A DNA stretch of 64,000 nucleotides, taken from contig CM043788.1 in the NCBI GenBank assembly GCA_023974075.1, positions 17,383,928-17,447,927 on the forward strand, given 5' to 3'. Position 1 is the first letter of the stretch, and each line of letters begins with the position of its first letter. The notes below the pieces were generated by a model. That model saw only the letters and a program-made list of their open reading frames with translations, did no database searches and was not told the origin of the DNA. The DNA is from Chaenocephalus aceratus (taxonomy: Eukaryota; Chordata; Actinopteri; Perciformes; Channichthyidae). The position numbers and the translations under genes are program-made. Of the stretch, positions 36,001 through 43,183 are shown piece after piece.

Positions 36001-39000
36001 TAAATCAAAATATAATATTATTTTCAAAAGCTTTTTTTGTCTGATGCTTCAATTACTTTTAAACAGACAGTTCAACAGAAGGATACCCAAAAAAATGTAA
36101 TTTTATCATTTAAATATTGAATTGTTCTCTCTTAGTAAGATCCCATTTTCAATACAATTGCAGTCTTACCTTGACTTGAAGATTAAGTCCATTTGCCTAT
36201 CCTTCTGGACAAAAATCTCTATTACTTTTTTGTAAAAGTCCTCCTTATCTTCTTGTAGTTTCAAAAGTCTATCATAAATCTAATCTAATCAATAGATTTT
36301 TTATTCGAAAATGATAAAAGTAGGGTAGACATGTGGATATTATCCGGCTGAACAAAAAGTACATTTATCTAACAGCTACGTTTCCCACAGATCTTATTTT
36401 GAGCTATTTTCTAAAATCCTATGGAGAAATCTCGTTGCTTTTTTGTGGAGGGAAGCCATGCGCAGCTTACTTCCTGGTTTTAGGACGCCTCACTGCAGCT
36501 CTCTCTCCTCCTCTTCACACACCACACTTTTCGCGGCACACGTACTTACAGCCAATCAGCTCTGAATGATGTGAGATGACGTATGGTGGGGATGGCAGCA
36601 CTTTGCCCCTATGGTCATTATTTTTTGCCACACACATTAAATAGGAAAATACTCTGAGCATGCGCAGTGTAGTTTTTGCAGTCACCGTTCACTTAGACAG
36701 TCAGAGGGAGGGGCAGGATCGGGTTTTGTCCCACATGGCTCTAAACAGCTCAATAGGCACACACTGTAGACACTAATTAGAAGAACACATACTAAAACAG
36801 CAATGTACAGACGAATCAGATGATTAATCATGATCTTAAAATATATTTTATATATTTTTTAATTTTTTTTTTGCATTTTGTTGTAATCATTATTTTAATA
36901 CTTTCTGCTGACACTAGGTGGGGCTGTGCCCCACCTGCCCCTAATGACCAGTCGCCACTGTGGCTAGCTAATGAGCTTCACATATCAACCTGAAAAACTG
37001 CGAGGCTCCACTCGCAGCCCCCCCCCCCCTTCGCACCACAGTTACTCCGCTGTGAGACGCTGCACGCACCCCCAACTCTGACTGACTTCCCGCGTCCCTG
37101 TGTAACTGGGAAACTGATAGAATTGGATCATAAGATCGTGGTGTTTTTGCAACTTCAGCATAGGGGATAGGGATGTTTATTGAACTTCGGTTTAACACAT
37201 GTATGGCTCTGCCGCTCAGCGCTTCAGTCTGTGTCTGCGTTCTTTAGCACCTGCCTGTAATCTGAGAAGGTCCCGCCTCTCTGGCTGGCTCCCGCCCGGA
37301 AAATCTTCAGTAATAGCCTATCAGATAGCGCTGTGGGCCGATATTCGACCCCTAGTCTACAATAGATGATACAAATGTTTGTGTCAGTAAATGTGTAGGC
37401 GGGGGTGTTTGTGAAAACAACGGGGACAGAGCTGCTGTCAGACGAACAGCTGTGCGGCGTCATTACAAATGGACGTCGCTTCACGTGACGCTCCGGAGGA
37501 AAGGACGTCCCATTGCTCTTAAAACTCATTTCCCTGCTTCTCGTGGTTTCCTTGCGTCCATCCATGCTTCCCTGGTGGGAGGGACTAGACGCAGGGAAAC
37601 GACGCAAGTGAGGGAAGCAAGGATTCCATTTAACCGAAGTGAGAAGGACCCCAGTTCATTGTAGGAGAGCATCATTGTGTGACCTTGGCTGCTTCTCAGG
37701 TCGATTAAATGAAATCCTTACTTCCCTCACTTGCGTCGTTCCCCTGCGTCTAGTCCCTCCCACCAGGGAAGCATGGAGGGACGCAAGGAAACCACGAGAA
37801 GCAGGGAAATGAGTTTTAAGAGCAATGGGACGTCCTTTCCTCCGGAGCGTCACGTGAAGCAACGTCCGTTTGTGATGACGCTGCACAGCTGTTCGTCTGG
37901 CAGCAGCCAGCTCTATACCCGTTATTTCCACAAACACCCCCGCCTCTGTTAGTGCACATTTACTGACATAAACCTTAGTATCATCTGTTGTAGATCCAAA
38001 TACATGAAATAAAATAAGAAGTCATTCTCAAAAAAGATAAACGCCATTCTTAAAATGTATTTAAACGAACAATAGTTTGATTAATATTGATTAGAGTGCA
38101 CAATAGGAATACAATTATTCAGAGAACAAAAACAGATATGTTATCTATCAAAACCCAGTTAGATTAACATTCATTGGACTGCACACTTTGTTTGTTTGTG
38201 TGGAGCAAATTAACATTTTAAATAGGACTTAATGACTGCTGTCCCGTGAGGTTCATGTATTTTCTTCACTCCGCTGGGGTATTGCTCTCATGTCAAGAAG
38301 CATCAGATCAGTGCATGCACTGCCTCGTCCAGTCAGTGAGCGATACACAGTAAGGGGGCGGGGTGAGTATCTGAGGATTTCATCGGAGGATGGTCTGGTG
38401 GTTCCTCGGTTATCGCTCCTCCATGATCGCTCCTCGATCCTCGGTCCTCCAGGAGAAATAAGAGCCATGGGACGGTACTCAAGATGGCGCAGGCAAATCA
38501 ACTTCCGGTGAGACCGAGGACCGAGGAGCGAGGAAATAAAAATAGTCGACCTGAGAAGCAGCCCTTGTGTTTCATGTTCCTACCTTCAAATTCCACATAG
38601 ACTTTCCAGTGGAGGTTCTGCAGGTGTCTGCGGAGCTTGTGGCTGTAGCAGGCTTTAAACTTCTCCTCGGGACACAGAGGGCATGACTTACGTCCCGCTG
38701 GTGAGTGAAAACACAAAATCAAAAACCAAGGATGTATATAAAAGTTATTTTCATTTTTGATCATTCTCTAGATTATTTCTCTTAATTCTTCAAACATTCT
38801 GCACTAACTACGACATGTTAATAAAAGTCAATATTTATTGGAATTTCTTTTGATTTTTCTAAAATCACATCGGGTAATCCAACAAATTCTGCTTCAATCC
38901 ATATTTGTAGTGTTAAGCCTTTCAAATACAAAATGTTCATTGTGGTCAAAAAACAGTTTGCTGTATTAACGGGTCGGTCCAGCAACCATCTAACAGCACA

Positions 39001-40650
39001 ATAAATTACATTTATTAAACCACAATAACAAAAAAATCCCCTAGTATTTAAGGATGCTTACTTCATAAAATATAACATGTAGTCATCAGCAGCTCTGAAA
39101 TATACGTTTGTTACAGCCGAAGATAAGGAACGCATTATGAATACTTCCTGTAAAAGTGAACTCACCACCATTGAGGTCAACCAGCACCTCGAGTCCTTCC
39201 AGTTTAGTCTGGATGGAGATGTGTCTGTCTGTGAAAAGGAGACAACATTAAGATGTTGTGTTCAGTCAGAAAAAAGTTTTAGTCCATATCATTAATGTTT
39301 CCTTCCTAAAGTCAGTGAATACAGATGACATGAGGCCATCGAACCCATCCACACACAGAAAGAGTGTTTACCTGAAGTGGTAGTTGAAGGCTTGGCGTCA
39401 CTGTCTGCAACACCTTCAGTCTTCTCTGCCTGATCTGCAGCTTTGTCCCCAGCTGACGATGCATCTCCACCATCTGCACCTTCACAGACAGAAAGAAAGG
39501 GAAATAAATGATTTATAAAGCTATCTAGTTTAATTCACTGAGAGCCCCAGCAGCAGTTTGTCAGCTACACAGCTACTGAAACCAGTTAACAAAAAAAGGA
39601 GATGAAGCAGTTTGTTCATATTTGTCTACTCAACGACTTTCAAAAACAATGTAGGCCTATGTCCTCTACTTTTAAAAGTTGGAGTTATAAAAGTCTAGGT
39701 ACCATTATCTAAGGAAGTGCAACTAGTGATGTATTGATTAATTCATTGAATTATGAACAGCATTATTTTACTGTGACATCATACAGAGAAACTAAATTCA
39801 GAGACAATGAAAAAACTTCAATAGGAAGATGTATGGTGTTTGTCTCGCTACATTACTTAAAAGAAGTATTCAAATATTGAAACTGCTGTGGATAATATAT
39901 TAATAGATTAGCTCCCACCAGGGCTGTAGTTATAAAGATATGTATCTTGGTATTTGGAGGTTTTACATTCAAAATAAAACGTTTGGATAAGTAAAATTAC
40001 ATTAGCTGCTAGCAGTGTTTGTCATGACCTCAGTATTCTCTAATATAGTTACATATAGCCTACAATACATAATATACTTGCTACAGACCATATATCCCTG
40101 CTCCACTCCATAGATAGACCGTATCACACTTTCGAAACACTTCCATTTCCTAACGCGAGTTTTTTTTGTGTGAAACCAAAACCAGAGTCTCCGCAGACAT
40201 TTAACCGTTGAATAATGGACAGTCGATGTCCTAACTGAGCGGCCCTGTAGTGCAGCTCCGTGAAGAGACCGTGTCAACCAAACCTGTGGTGTACAACCTG
40301 AATACAACACTTACAAAAAGCAACTGCGAAGAGATACACTACTTTAGAGAACTGCTGACCACAACGGTTAGGCTAGTGTAAGCTCCTGCGTCTTCGTCGC
40401 TGTTATTGTTGACTATTTAGGTCCCATGGCGGAGCTCCGTGGTGAGGCCCTCGTTTAGTTAAGCAGTTACAAACTGATATTCACTATGAATTCACTGCAC
40501 AGTGCTGATAGCGACTACATTGGAATGTGTTTTACAATTATATGTCCTACATTTGGAGTTGAAACGACAAATGGGGTGAATTAACTTACGTTTGATATCG
40601 ACGTCCTCCTGGTGTAGCTGAGCAGCATCTGCCTCTTTGAGCTCCGCCAT
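17573..40650 (-). CDS. trmt1l: trmt1l, complete gene in 16 coding exons (677 aa)
   Basis: TRMT1-like, a nuclear/nucleolar SAM-dependent tRNA guanosine N2-methyltransferase paralogous to TRMT1 and reported to act on G27 of some tRNAs. I joined 16 exons on the minus strand by GT/AG and phase; they total 2034 nt with no stop or frameshift. In order: acidic N-terminus (1-77), a C2H2-like finger C83-C86-H102-H107, a short Cys cluster C120/C122/C126, a classic C2H2 finger C148-C151-H164-H168, the SAM-binding motif CLDAFGATG (249-257), HLDPFG (342-347) at the catalytic motif position, the conserved [21 protein letters not shown] (about 422-442), a Cys cluster C459/C462/C480/C482, and the terminal [17 protein letters not shown] block. 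The fingers before the Trm1 domain separate it from TRMT1. It ends soon after [15 protein letters not shown] and so has a shorter tail than human TRMT1L (about 733 residues). Introns are loaded with transposons, three of them within 45 nt of a 5' splice site. Confidence 0.95.
18217..18343 (-). CDS. trmt1l: trmt1l exon 15
   Basis: 127 nt. A basic GKRKS segment (possible nuclear signal) leads to [19 protein letters not shown], the conserved C-terminal block. Acceptor CTCCTGCAG, donor CTAA|GTAAGT. Confidence 0.95.
18851..18916 (-). CDS. trmt1l: trmt1l exon 14
   Basis: 66 nt coding [20 protein letters not shown], a low-complexity linker equivalent to the variable human NGVFIKTT region. Acceptor CTCTGCAG, donor TCCG|GTGAGT. 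Confidence 0.88.
18998..19161 (-). CDS. trmt1l: trmt1l exon 13
   Basis: 164 nt coding [20 protein letters not shown] and on to SSALSNQ; acceptor GTGTCCAG, donor CAAG|GTGACA. Confidence 0.93.
19911..19977 (-). CDS. trmt1l: trmt1l exon 12
   Basis: 67 nt coding [20 protein letters not shown] and [18 protein letters not shown] is the conserved block that completes the Cys cluster. Confidence 0.93.
20129..20186. repeat. AT dinucleotide microsatellite
   Basis: Two AT/TA tracts separated by a single phase change, in trmt1l intron 11. Confidence 0.97.
20878..21068 (-). CDS. trmt1l: trmt1l exon 11
   Basis: 191 nt coding [20 protein letters not shown] and ending [17 protein letters not shown]. Highly conserved with human; starts the C-terminal Cys cluster. 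Confidence 0.95.
21148..21360 (-). CDS. trmt1l: trmt1l exon 10 (DPFG motif)
   Basis: 213 nt coding [20 protein letters not shown] and on to [13 protein letters not shown]. Holds the HLDPFG motif at the catalytic motif position of the Trm1 fold. Confidence 0.95.
21439..21669. mobile_element. TTAA-flanked MITE, internally deleted
   Basis: TTAA at 21435-21438 and 21670-21673. Ends AGGGGCCCTATTG / GGAAAGGCCCCT. Same family as 28846-29158 but lacks much of the right half. Lies in trmt1l intron 9. Confidence 0.85.
21934..22186 (-). CDS. trmt1l: trmt1l exon 9
   Basis: 253 nt starting [20 protein letters not shown] and ending in [17 protein letters not shown]; the acidic-residue motif after the SAM-binding loop is TDIS. 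Contains a glycine/proline-rich loop ([11 protein letters not shown]) at the position where human TRMT1L has an acidic loop. Confidence 0.95.
22877..23924. mobile_element. TTAA-flanked element with CCTCTTAAGCCC ends
   Basis: TTAA at 22873-22876 and 23925-23928 brackets inverted ends CCTCTTAAGCCCGAAGG / CTCAGGGTTTAAGAGG. No transposase frame remains in 1048 bp. The TTAA duplication points to piggyBac-type mobilisation. Lies in trmt1l intron 8. Confidence 0.88.
24720..24882 (+). pseudogene. BED zinc finger exon of a hAT transposase
   Basis: The plus-strand frame contains [12 protein letters not shown], then [20 protein letters not shown], then [10 protein letters not shown]: a BED finger with C-x2-C and H-x4-H. 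It is about 290 bp inside the hAT terminus, where such fingers normally sit, and is followed by AACG|GTAGG, a plausible donor. The remaining transposase is gone. Confidence 0.8.
24994..25395. mobile_element. piggyBac-like MITE nested in the hAT element
   Basis: Inverted ends CACTAGAACCGCCAA / TTGGCGGTTCTAGTG. TTAA on the right (25396-25399) and TGAA on the left (24990-24993, read as a mutated TTAA). The interior shares ATACTGACGGGCTGTCAGGA with the MITE at 8042-8810. Confidence 0.82.
25852..25931 (-). CDS. trmt1l: trmt1l exon 8 (SAM motif)
   Basis: 80 nt coding [20 protein letters not shown] then DAFGAT(G): the SAM-binding glycine motif. Its donor (ACAG|GTGAGA) lies 17 nt from the TSD of the hAT element at 24430-25826. 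Confidence 0.95.
26033..26153 (-). CDS. trmt1l: trmt1l exon 7
   Basis: 121 nt coding [20 protein letters not shown], then [18 protein letters not shown]. The PQK(S/T)D(T/S)YFN..MK.NR block marks the start of the Trm1 catalytic domain. Confidence 0.95.
26990..28350 (-). pseudogene. 5'-truncated L2-type LINE with (TGTAA)n tail
   Basis: On the minus strand the reverse transcriptase starts mid-domain at [20 protein letters not shown], continues through [20 protein letters not shown] and the active site HCYADDTQL, then [20 protein letters not shown] and [11 protein letters not shown]. After a frameshift near 27600 comes the L2 C-terminus ([39 protein letters not shown]). The 3' end is CTTATTGTAAGTCGCTTTGG followed by TGTAA microsatellite (26990-27030), the known 3' signature of fish L2 elements. 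Lies in trmt1l intron 6. Confidence 0.93.
28537..28693 (-). CDS. trmt1l: trmt1l exon 6 (second zinc finger)
   Basis: 157 nt coding [20 protein letters not shown] then [16 protein letters not shown]: a canonical C2H2 finger (C-x2-C-x12-H-x3-H). Acceptor TCTGTCCAG, donor CCGG|GTAAGA. Confidence 0.95.
28846..29158. mobile_element. TTAA-flanked MITE
   Basis: TTAA at 28842-28845 and 29159-29162; inverted ends GGGGCTCTATTA / TAATAGAGCCTC. Interior CTGTGCTGCAGCACCTC and repeated AGCCAAT boxes. Lies in trmt1l intron 5. Confidence 0.85.
29577..29640. repeat. TG microsatellite at the left edge of element E1
   Basis: About 30 TG units with two TATG interruptions. E1 begins at the next base. Confidence 0.97.
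29641..33057. mobile_element. E1: large foldback-type element with CAACAC termini
   Basis: Starts CAACACGTTCTCACTCCC and ends GGGAGTGAGAACGTGTTG. The inverted arms extend about 680 bp (29641-30318 against 32355-33057), including ATGGCCGACCTTCGTG, the CATGTACATGATGTTTAG string and CGGAAACAGACGTAGG. The right arm carries a partly different outer segment (GGGGCCCTGACCGTCCGTC). The 2-kb centre has no coding frame. It sits in a GT repeat in trmt1l intron 5; the right flank has become GC repeats, so the duplication cannot be read. Same family as E2 at 44927-47601. Superfamily unknown to me. Confidence 0.85.
33058..33090. repeat. GC then GT dinucleotide repeat
   Basis: About seven CG units run into about nine GT units between the end of E1 and the exon 5 donor of trmt1l. 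Alternating purine-pyrimidine tracts of this type can adopt Z-DNA. Confidence 0.95.
33100..33164 (-). CDS. trmt1l: trmt1l exon 5
   Basis: 65 nt coding [20 protein letters not shown] plus DQ; Cys cluster C-x-C-x3-C conserved with human (MCICHLPCR). Ends in phase 0. The intron opens with CA then GC repeats and the E1 element begins 42 nt downstream of the donor. Confidence 0.95.
33312..34260 (+). mobile_element. Probable 5' part of a hAT element
   Basis: CAGTGGCGGAGCTGGGG at 33312 has a hAT-like terminus of the same type as 35782 and 41234. A frame at 33690-33780 contains [20 protein letters not shown] followed by QFFKETV, like the basic N-terminus of ZMYM1-like hAT transposases, and ends at a possible donor (ACG|GTGGGT). 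I could not find a matching right terminus or TSD; the end given is a guess. Confidence 0.5.
34261..35290. other. trmt1l intron 4, unassigned
   Basis: AT-rich DNA, then from about 34860 a block containing CGACAAAACGGTGACTCTTC and ATTCTGGCTTCATGCACCAC that has the look of a dispersed fish repeat. The frame at 35100-35378 belongs to that block and is not a recognised protein. Confidence 0.45.
35294..37651. mobile_element. Family-D MITE split by a nested hAT MITE
   Basis: Ends GGCCCTTTCTCACTTC and GAAGTGAGAAGGACC(C), with CAG at 35291-35293 and 37652-37654 as 3-bp duplication if one base is added at the right end. Without the nested hAT the length is about 1.17 kb. Its left arm (35300-35573) is the reverse complement of the right arm of the MITE at 37687-38563, and its right arm (37385-37650) is the reverse complement of that element's left arm. 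Confidence 0.8.
35782..36960. mobile_element. hAT MITE nested in family-D MITE, 8-bp TSD
   Basis: Ends CAGTGGCG / CGCCACTG with TGGCTAGC at 35774-35781 and 36961-36968. No transposase. The interior includes CTCAATGGGACCAATCTGGT then TAAATAAAGG (35939-35970), a string resembling a LINE 3' tail, so it may carry a retroelement fragment. Confidence 0.94.
37687..38563. mobile_element. Family-D MITE next to trmt1l exon 4
   Basis: Ends GGCTGCTTCTCAGGTCGA / TCGACCTGAGAAGCAGCC with CTT at 37684-37686 and 38564-38566. 877 bp, non-coding. The duplication ends 17 nt inside the intron from the exon 4 donor. A 3-bp duplication and GG-starting ends fit PIF/Harbinger-type MITEs. Confidence 0.9.
38584..38697 (-). 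CDS. trmt1l: trmt1l exon 4 (first zinc finger)
   Basis: 114 nt coding [20 protein letters not shown] and the following [17 protein letters not shown]: a C-x2-C-x15-H-x4-H finger. Its donor (GAAG|GTAGGA) lies 17 nt from the target-site duplication of the MITE at 37687-38563. Confidence 0.95.
39166..39228 (-). CDS. trmt1l: trmt1l exon 3
   Basis: 63 nt from TTTTCACAG| to GGTG|GTGAGT, coding [19 protein letters not shown]. The HISIQ start matches human TRMT1L. Confidence 0.88.
39372..39479 (-). CDS. trmt1l: trmt1l exon 2
   Basis: 108 nt, entered in phase 1 and left in phase 1. Codes a low-complexity acidic linker ([20 protein letters not shown] and so on). Acceptor GTGAAG|GTGC is weak on pyrimidines; donor TCAG|GTAAAC. 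Confidence 0.8.
40590..40650 (-). CDS. trmt1l: trmt1l exon 1 (start codon)
   Basis: ATG at 40650-40648 opens [20 protein letters not shown], then the donor AAAC|GTAAGT. It ends in phase 1. It is the only ATG upstream that joins in frame to exon 2. Acidic N-terminus as in other TRMT1L proteins. Confidence 0.85.
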
Positions 40651-40800
40651 TGCTAACCACAGCAATACGCAGGAAATGTCTGTCCTACGTGCTTAACGTA
40701 AACTGCCCAGTTTGAAAACGTAATAATTTGCTTTTGAACATAACACTCATTTACACAGTTACAAGCTACATTTATTTTTCAAAACAGGTTCACACAATGG
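40651..40800 (-). promoter_or_regulatory. trmt1l: trmt1l 5' UTR and promoter region
   Basis: DNA directly upstream of the trmt1l ATG. No TATA box or CpG-rich tract stands out, and no divergent gene starts within several kilobases on the plus strand. Confidence 0.4.
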
Positions 40801-40933
40801 AATGTCAGTTGTAGATCCTTCCCCAACACCCTTACAAATATATAGAGACATTAAAATCAGATATTAAAAACAAAAAACATTCCAAATATCTATGGAATGC
40901 CATTTAAGCCAAAATTAAATAAATAAATAAATA

Positions 40934-40936
<3 letters not shown>

Positions 40937-40964
<28 letters not shown>
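40937..40964. repeat. TA microsatellite
   Basis: Fourteen TA units, preceded by an ATAA tetranucleotide run at 40917-40933. Confidence 0.97.
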
Positions 40965-40974
<10 letters not shown>

Positions 40975-41039
40975 TATGCCTATGAAATAAATTCTGAAAT
41001 AAATAAATGAGGCAATAAATATGTATACATGTACATTTA

Positions 41040-41217
41040 AATACACATTTATTTATTTCAAGAGACTTTTATTTCATAAGAACACATTTATTTATTTATT
41101 TATTTCAAGAGACTTTTATTTCATAATGACACGTTTATTTATTTCAGGGGACTTGTATTTCATAATGACACATTTATTTATTTCAGGGGACTTGTATTTC
41201 ATAATAACACATTTCCA
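41040..41217. repeat. Minisatellite, about 40-bp unit, four copies
   Basis: Units of the form ACACATTTATTTATTTCAGG then GGACTTGTATTTCATAATG repeat four times with small changes (AAGAGACTTTT in the first two). Confidence 0.9.
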
Positions 41218-41233
41218 TTCCTTATGTGCAGTG

Positions 41234-42827
41234 GCGGCCGGCCCATAGGGGCGCTAGGGGCGCCGCCCCACCTCTTCCCACATACAAAAAAAAATATGAA
41301 AAAAAATATTAAATTTAAAAATCATTTGGTATCAGTAAAATGTATAATCTACAATAAAATCTCGTTTAAAATTGTGTTACGATGTCTAAAGTTACTGATA
41401 AGTCACATGTTTCCTGCCTGGCCTTGCCCGTGGCATTAGTTTATCATTACCGGGCGCCGTGCAAGGAGCCCCCGAGCCAAACAGCAGCAACCAGCACGTT
41501 GCAAAAGTCTCAATAGTAAACTGTGCCGCCGAAACATAATTTCAGCCAATCAGCGCCGTCAAATATTTTGGTCACGAGGGCGCTCACGTTGGCGCCCACG
41601 TTGCTTATGTGCGTTGACGTGAGTTGTTTTTTAGACTCGTGAGTGACCAAGGTGATGAGAATGGCTTCGTGTGCAGGTGGAGTCGCCGGACCTCGGTCCC
41701 CGCCCAATTCCGTTCAAGAGCTAATCTCCAATCCTTTCCAAAGGAGAAGTTTGGGAGATAAACTGTTGCTTAAAGACCTTGGACCGGACCAACCCGATTT
41801 GTATATATCGCAGCAAGCTCGTGAAAAAGACAAAACGTATCAACGAGGCTTCTCACGTAGCTGGTACACCAGAAAGGCATGGCTAGCTGGATGCAAACAG
41901 GTAAATGCTGTCTTTTGTTTCCCATGCTTGCTCTTCAAACAGCCGGGGACAGATACGATCTGTTCAGAAACTAGACAAAAGTTTAACAAGTACAAACCAC
42001 AGACTGTCTGTGTGATGGAGAATACAGTCGCTGGTTTATTTATGTCTGTATAGGCCGTTGTTGTGAGTGTGGACGTTCGGAGCATATATAACGTTAGCTT
42101 AGCCAAGCTTCATTTAGAAAACACGCATTTTAAAAGGGTTTTTCGCCTGCCGTCTGTCTGCAGACTTGTCAAAGCATTAATTCATGGTTTTTACTAACCG
42201 GTATCAGTATGTTGTTAATTCGGCATCATTTTGAAACGTGTATTACAATTAAATCACGGTAAAATATGTTCATCTTGTTGTAGTTGTAGCCCCCTTGCCA
42301 GCGATTCTCTCTCTGGTTTAGCATACTCAGCCCGACTCAGCCTGGTTGTTCCTGGCCCTAGAACCACGATTTTATGGGGCCATACAAACTGTGAATTAGG
42401 ACCCGCTAGCCGGTACTAGGCCAAGTGGAAACGCAACCAAAAACGGGCCCCGCACGGCTCGGCACTGTCTGTGTCATGGCGAATACAGTCGCTGGTTTAT
42501 TTATGTCTGTAGGCCATTGTTATGAGTGTGGAGTGAACATATACAACGTTAGCTTAGCCTGGTCGACCCAATCTCCATTCAGAAAACAAGCATTCTAAAA
42601 GGTTTTTCGCCTGCCGTCTGTCTGCAGACTTGTCAAAGCATTAATTCATGGTTTTTACTAACCGGTATTAGTATGTTGTTACGTCGGCATCATTTAGAAA
42701 CGTGTATTACAATTTAATCACGGTAAAATATGTTCATTTTGTTGTAGTTGTAGCTCCCGAGCGCGTCTTGTTTGAATGATGCGAATAAACACAGCTGGCA
42801 GCCGCGGTGAAACTCGAGCGACTAGAG
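41234..42827 (+). mobile_element. 5' fragment of a TTF-finger hAT element
   Basis: Starts CAGTGGCGGCCGGCCCATAG. About 400 bp in is a TTF-type zinc finger frame (41643-42053). A segment containing TCGCCTGCCGTCTGTCTGCA is tandemly duplicated: 42016-42290 and 42474-42752. The element is interrupted at 42828 by a second hAT. I found no matching right end or TSD, so the 3' part is lost or too diverged. Confidence 0.75.
41643..42053 (+). pseudogene. TTF-type zinc finger exon of a ZMYM1-like hAT transposase
   Basis: The frame codes GPDQPDLYISQQAREKDKTY followed by QRGFSRSWYTRKAWLAGC and VNAVFCFPCLLF. This is the TTF zinc finger that precedes the catalytic domain in ZMYM1-like hAT proteins: W...WL.GC, then CFPCLLF. 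No catalytic domain follows on the plus strand before the next insertion, so it is an isolated fragment. Confidence 0.85.
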
Positions 42828-43183
42828 CAGAGGTGCCCAGTACGGCGACCGGTCGCCCGCGGGGGCAATGCTGGTAGACCGCGAGTCATTCATTAAAATT
42901 AAAAAAATCAAGCTCCGTTAAAATAGACAAAACAGGTTTTGATCCCTCCTCCCTTGGCCTCCCTGCCACTTAATTCAGGAGTTTACTTGATTGACAGAAA
43001 AAGCGACCTATCGCTTTCCAGTCTGTTAACCCAGAATGCAAAGCGATATAACATCAGTCAAGTGCCGGCCGGGAAAACTCAAATTAATGTAAACAAGAGA
43101 CAAATAACAAAATAAGTGCGGGACCGAGCAAAAAGCTAAAAACATACCACTTCCACCCAGAATGGGAGGAAGAATATTTTTTT

